Shown here in pieces: positions 32,672-35,668 of a stretch of DNA of 35,668 nt. Each line of letters starts with the position of its first letter. Position 1 is the stretch's first letter. Position numbers and translations under genes: made by a program. The DNA is taken from NCBI GenBank assembly GCA_937895435.1, contig CALAXT010000034.1, positions 1 through 35,668 of the forward strand. The letters run 5' to 3'. The notes under the pieces are model-generated. The model was given only the letters and a program-made list of their open reading frames with translations, searched no databases and had not been told where the DNA came from. This stretch comes from an uncultured Paracoccaceae bacterium (GTDB lineage Bacteria > Pseudomonadota > Alphaproteobacteria > Rhodobacterales > Rhodobacteraceae).

Positions 32672-33319
32672 ATGGATCAAAGCTATTGCCCACCGATGGA
32701 CCCGCTGCGTGTTGTATTTCATGACGCGCATCTGTTGTTGGTTGATAAGCCCTCGGGGTTGCTTTCAGTGCCGGGCAAGGGGGCTGATTTGGCCGATTGT
32801 CTGATTGCCCGCGCGCAACAGCTTTTTCCGCAGGCGCTGCTGGTGCATCGGCTGGATCGCGATACATCGGGCATCATGGTCTTTGCGTTGAGCCGCGCGG
32901 CCCAACGTGATCTGGGGCTGCAATTTGAAAAGCGGCTGACAAAAAAGGTTTATGTGGCGCGGGTTTGGGGGCATGTGGCGGAAAAGACCGGCCATATTGA
33001 TCTGCCAATGATTGTCGATTGGCCGAACCGACCGCTGCAACATGTTAATCATGAAACTGGCAAACCGGCGCAGACCGATTGGCGCGTTGTGCGTTATGAG
33101 GGCGAGACGACGCGGGTGCGTTTAATGCCCAAAACGGGGCGCAGCCACCAGCTGCGTGTCCACATGCAGGCAATTGGTCATCCGATTTTGGGTGACCCAT
33201 TTTATGCAACGGGACCGGCGCGTGACTTCGCACGGTTGATGTTACATGCCGAATCGTTGCGCTTGCGGCACCCAGAAAGCGGCACAGGGCTTAGTTTTTC
33301 GGCCCCGTGCCCCTTTTAG
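32672..33319 (+). CDS. RluA-family RNA pseudouridine synthase
   Basis: A 215-residue enzyme that converts uridine to pseudouridine in rRNA or tRNA. The catalytic aspartate is D62 in the HRLDRDTSG motif. VVDKPSGLL-type sequence (here LLVDKPSGLLSVPGKG), KKVYVARVWG and the later SHQLRVHMQAIGHPILGDPF complete the family pattern. It lacks an S4 RNA-binding domain, as in RluA itself, so RluA-like sites (23S U746, tRNA U32) are likely but not proven. I chose the ATG at 32672; an ATG at 32696 is also possible, and neither has a clear ribosome site. The frame upstream overlaps LysE and is rejected. It converges on the aldehyde dehydrogenase gene. Confidence 0.92.
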   Translation: MDQSYCPPMDPLRVVFHDAHLLLVDKPSGLLSVPGKGADLADCLIARAQQLFPQALLVHRLDRDTSGIMVFALSRAAQRDLGLQFEKRLTKKVYVARVWGHVAEKTGHIDLPMIVDWPNRPLQHVNHETGKPAQTDWRVVRYEGETTRVRLMPKTGRSHQLRVHMQAIGHPILGDPFYATGPARDFARLMLHAESLRLRHPESGTGLSFSAPCPF

Positions 33320-33331
33320 CGATACCTGCGC

Positions 33332-34771
33332 TTAGGTGTCGGACCAGCCCGCGATGGCCTTGATTTCGCAAAAATCTTCGATCCCCCAAACGCCACCTTC
33401 ACGCCCGCTGCCCGAGCGTTTCATACCGCCAAACGGATGGCCCGCCCCCAGTCCACGCCCATTGATCCGCACCATGCCTGAACGCAGCGCACGCGCAGCC
33501 CGTTTTGCCTTTGCGGGATCTTGGGTTTGAACATAATTCGTCAGGCCATAGACTGTGTCATTGGCGATGGCCAAGGCCTCTTCTTCGGTATCAAACGGAA
33601 TCATCGACAAAACCGGGCCAAAGATTTCCTCGCGGGCGATGGTCATATCATTGGAGACATCGGCAAAAACTGTAGGCTGCACGAAAAATCCGCGGTTCAT
33701 ACCATCGGGGCGGCCAAGACCGCCGGCAATCAGGCGTGCGCCTTCTGCGATGCCAGCCTCAATCATAGATTGGATCTTGTCATATTGGGCCTGTGACACC
33801 ACGGGGCCCAGATGGTTGCCCGACAAATGTGCGGGGCCAACTGTGGTTGCATTGGCTTGTTCGGCGGCCTCGGCTACGGCGCGATCATAGATTTTGCGTT
33901 CCACCAGCATGCGGGTGGGGGCATTGCACGATTGCCCGGTGTTGCCGAAACAATCGGCCACCCCTCGGCGCACTGCACCCGGATCGCTGTCGGCAAACAC
34001 GATATTGGCGCCTTTACCGCCCAGCTCAAGATGAACGCGTTTGACCGTGTCGGCTGCGGCTTTTGAGATCAGCACACCCGCCCGGGTTGAGCCGGTGAAG
34101 CTGACCATATCGACATCGGGATGCACCGAAAGTTGGGTGCCAACCCCCACGCCATCGCCGTTAACCATATTGAAAACGCCCGCTGGCACGCCTGCCTGAT
34201 CCATGATTTCAGCAAAAACAATCGATGAAAGCGGCGCAATTTCTGAGGGTTTCAACACCATCGTGCATCCCGCCAACAGCGCTGGAATGACCTTTAGCGC
34301 AACCTGATTCATTGGCCAATTCCAGGGCGTGATCATTGCGACCACGCCAATGGGTTCCAACACAATAAGGTTGTCGGGGGCTTGTGGGCCCAGCGGACGT
34401 TCAAATTCAACATGGGGGAACGCCTCAAGAAAAGCATTGATGTGCCACGACCCTGATGTGGTTTGGCTGGCGCGCGCCATATCAATCGGCGCCCCCATTT
34501 CCTGGCTGATGGCCTGTGACATGTCTTCGGCGCGGGTCTCATAGACCTCAAGAATACGGCGCACCAGTGCAAGCCGGCTATCGTGGCTGCTTTGCGACCA
34601 TTGTCCAAAAGCCCGGCGCGCAGCGGCAACAGCGGCATCGGTGTCAGCCTGACCCCCCAAAGAAATGATGGCAAACGGCTCTTCGGTTGAGGGGTTTATG
34701 ACCGCCAGATCATGTGGCTGCTTGGGGGCGACCCATGCGCCATCAATATAGAATTCGCGCTTTTCAATCAT
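33332..34771 (-). CDS. NAD(P)+-dependent aldehyde dehydrogenase
   Basis: A 479-residue aldehyde dehydrogenase. The general base is E249 in HLELGGKGANIV and the catalytic cysteine is C282 in NTGQSCNAPTR. ITPWNWPMNQ and KPSEIAPLSS are cofactor-site segments, SFTGSTRAG is the nucleotide-binding loop and EEIFGPVLS is the late conserved motif. The substrate is not indicated; the family oxidises many aldehydes. The ATG at 34771 follows GAGGAG. It stands alone, with a 196-base gap to the divergent peroxiredoxin. That gap holds no gene that I can support. Confidence 0.93.
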   Translation of the reverse strand: MIEKREFYIDGAWVAPKQPHDLAVINPSTEEPFAIISLGGQADTDAAVAAARRAFGQWSQSSHDSRLALVRRILEVYETRAEDMSQAISQEMGAPIDMARASQTTSGSWHINAFLEAFPHVEFERPLGPQAPDNLIVLEPIGVVAMITPWNWPMNQVALKVIPALLAGCTMVLKPSEIAPLSSIVFAEIMDQAGVPAGVFNMVNGDGVGVGTQLSVHPDVDMVSFTGSTRAGVLISKAAADTVKRVHLELGGKGANIVFADSDPGAVRRGVADCFGNTGQSCNAPTRMLVERKIYDRAVAEAAEQANATTVGPAHLSGNHLGPVVSQAQYDKIQSMIEAGIAEGARLIAGGLGRPDGMNRGFFVQPTVFADVSNDMTIAREEIFGPVLSMIPFDTEEEALAIANDTVYGLTNYVQTQDPAKAKRAARALRSGMVRINGRGLGAGHPFGGMKRSGSGREGGVWGIEDFCEIKAIAGWSDT

Positions 34772-34967
34772 GTCGTCACTCCTCAGGATGAAAATGCCCT
34801 TAACCTTGACCTATGGTATCCGTCGACCTCTGCCAAGATGGTGCACAGAAAAGACCGCCTGTACTGCGCCGCCGCATTGTGCATTGGCTGGCTGAGGCAT
34901 AGGTAATGCTTGAGCGTGGTGGGGCTTAAACCCTAACCGCAGTGATCAATCATGAAAGGATTATCAG

Positions 34968-35621
34968 ATGGGATTGCGTATCAACGACATTGCGCCCGAC
35001 TTTACGGCCGATTCAACCGAAGGCACCATTCATTTCCACGATTGGCTCGCAGGTGGTTATGCCATCTTGTTCAGCCATCCGAAAGATTTCACCCCGGTGT
35101 GCACGACCGAATTCAGTGCTGTGGCGCGTCTGTCGGCAGAATTTTCCAAGCGCAACACCAAGGTGATGGGCGTGTCAGTGGATGCAGTTGCCGAACATGT
35201 GAAATGGAAGTCTGATATCGAAGCGGTTGCTGGCACCGCTGCAAATTTTCCGATCATTGATGACACATCGCTTACTGTCGCCAAAGCTTATGATATGTTG
35301 CCAGCTGAAGCCTATCTGCCCGATGGTCGCACCCCGGCAGATACCGCCACTGTGCGCAGTGTTTTTATTATTGGCCCCGATAAAAAAGTGCGGCTGACAA
35401 TGACCTATCCGATGTCGGTTGGTCGGAATTTTGCTGAGATTTTGCGGGCGCTTGACGCCGTGCGCGCCACCGATGGTGTCCCCTTGGCAACCCCTGCTGA
35501 TTGGCAGCCGGGTCAAGATGTGATTGTCGGTTTGGCGTTAGATGATACCCAAGCAGAAGCTAAATTTGGCAAGCTGGATATCAAATTGCCATATCTGCGG
35601 TTTGCCAAAGCGCCTAAATGA
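34968..35621 (+). CDS. 1-Cys peroxiredoxin (Prx6 type)
   Basis: A 217-residue peroxidase that reduces hydrogen peroxide and organic peroxides. The peroxidatic cysteine is C45 in KDFTPVCTTEF, with the conserved Thr of the DFTPVC loop. The long C-terminal arm with VRSVFIIGPDKKVR, TMTYPMSVGRN and LPYLRF is typical of the Prx6 group, which uses one active cysteine. No second resolving cysteine is present. An AAAGGA site lies before the ATG. The adjacent divergent aldehyde dehydrogenase suggests detoxification, but nothing shows joint control. A terminator follows at the window edge. Confidence 0.95.
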   Translation: MGLRINDIAPDFTADSTEGTIHFHDWLAGGYAILFSHPKDFTPVCTTEFSAVARLSAEFSKRNTKVMGVSVDAVAEHVKWKSDIEAVAGTAANFPIIDDTSLTVAKAYDMLPAEAYLPDGRTPADTATVRSVFIIGPDKKVRLTMTYPMSVGRNFAEILRALDAVRATDGVPLATPADWQPGQDVIVGLALDDTQAEAKFGKLDIKLPYLRFAKAPK

Positions 35622-35647
35622 AGTCGTGAATTGAATATGAATAAAAA

Positions 35648-35668
35648 AGGGATGCTTTTTGCATCCCT
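35648..35668 (+). terminator. Rho-independent terminator after the peroxiredoxin
   Basis: AGGGATGC (35648-35655) pairs perfectly with GCATCCCT (35661-35668) around a TTTTT loop. An A6 run precedes it. The window ends with the stem, so any T tail is not visible. Confidence 0.8.

Noticed and set aside
34772-34967. Promoter search between aldehyde dehydrogenase and peroxiredoxin (TTGACC near 34807, TTGTGC near 34877)
   Set aside because: Neither has a credible -10 hexamer at 16-18 bases; no OxyR-like dyad is clear.

Overview
The window is ordinary chromosomal sequence from an alphaproteobacterium, most likely a member of the Rhodobacterales (Roseobacter group). The evidence is protein resemblance and gene make-up: aa3 oxidase subunit I whose ligand residues keep a constant +2 offset from the Paracoccus numbering, a GTP cyclohydrolase II with a degenerate DHBP-synthase-like front half, a WCGPC-type chaperedoxin followed by a Lon-N protein and a Trm112-type protein, and an aminotransferase-ftsK-lolA run. 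Coding density is very high. I see no tRNA, rRNA, CRISPR array, insertion sequence, prophage or integrase gene, and no gene-free stretch longer than 300 bases. The longest gaps are about 270 bases (before ctaD) and about 190-200 bases (before carA, before hspQ, before the peroxiredoxin).

Layout. 1-4.3 kb: a 5'-truncated Tat-exported metallo-beta-lactamase-fold protein, glutamine-dependent NAD+ synthetase on the minus strand, and a secreted protein made almost wholly of 19 MORN repeats. 4.5-8.7 kb: ctaD with a perfect palindromic terminator, a DUF2244 membrane protein, a YqeY-like protein on the minus strand and carA. 8.7-13.4 kb: a membrane glycosyltransferase carrying an N-terminal MshEN-type (cyclic-di-GMP) domain, an FCD-type GntR regulator, a HAD pyrimidine 5'-nucleotidase and a UbiH-type FAD monooxygenase. 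13.4-16.2 kb: two overlapping Lrp/AsnC regulators divergent from ilvC with an AT-rich operator-like dyad between them, then a PLP-homeostasis (YggS) protein. 16.2-18.7 kb: an L,D-transpeptidase-like gene translationally coupled to ribA, and an OmpR-type response regulator with a very strong terminator. 18.8-27.7 kb: xthA, a thioredoxin/TPR chaperedoxin, Lon-N protein, Trm112-type protein, a second UbiH-type enzyme, an aminotransferase, ftsK and lolA. 27.7-31.4 kb: an SLT lipoprotein, hspQ, a gamma-glutamyltransferase-family hydrolase and a STAS/HATPase partner-switching pair. 31.5-35.7 kb: free-methionine-(R)-sulfoxide reductase, a LysE-type exporter, an RluA-type pseudouridine synthase, an aldehyde dehydrogenase and a 1-Cys peroxiredoxin.

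How the genes relate. Most are core metabolism (NAD, pyrimidine/arginine, riboflavin, branched-chain amino acids, ubiquinone), envelope maintenance (LolA, lytic transglycosylase, FtsK) and redox or proteostasis functions (chaperedoxin, HspQ, fRMsr, peroxiredoxin). I find no clear new multi-gene system. The most interesting items are the MshEN-glycosyltransferase fusion (a plausible c-di-GMP-controlled polysaccharide synthase), the tandem Lrp pair with its dyad beside ilvC, the perfectly phased 19-unit MORN array, the coupling of ribA to an L,D-transpeptidase-like protein with no visible export signal, and a minimal STAS/anti-sigma-like pair beside a methionine sulfoxide reductase.
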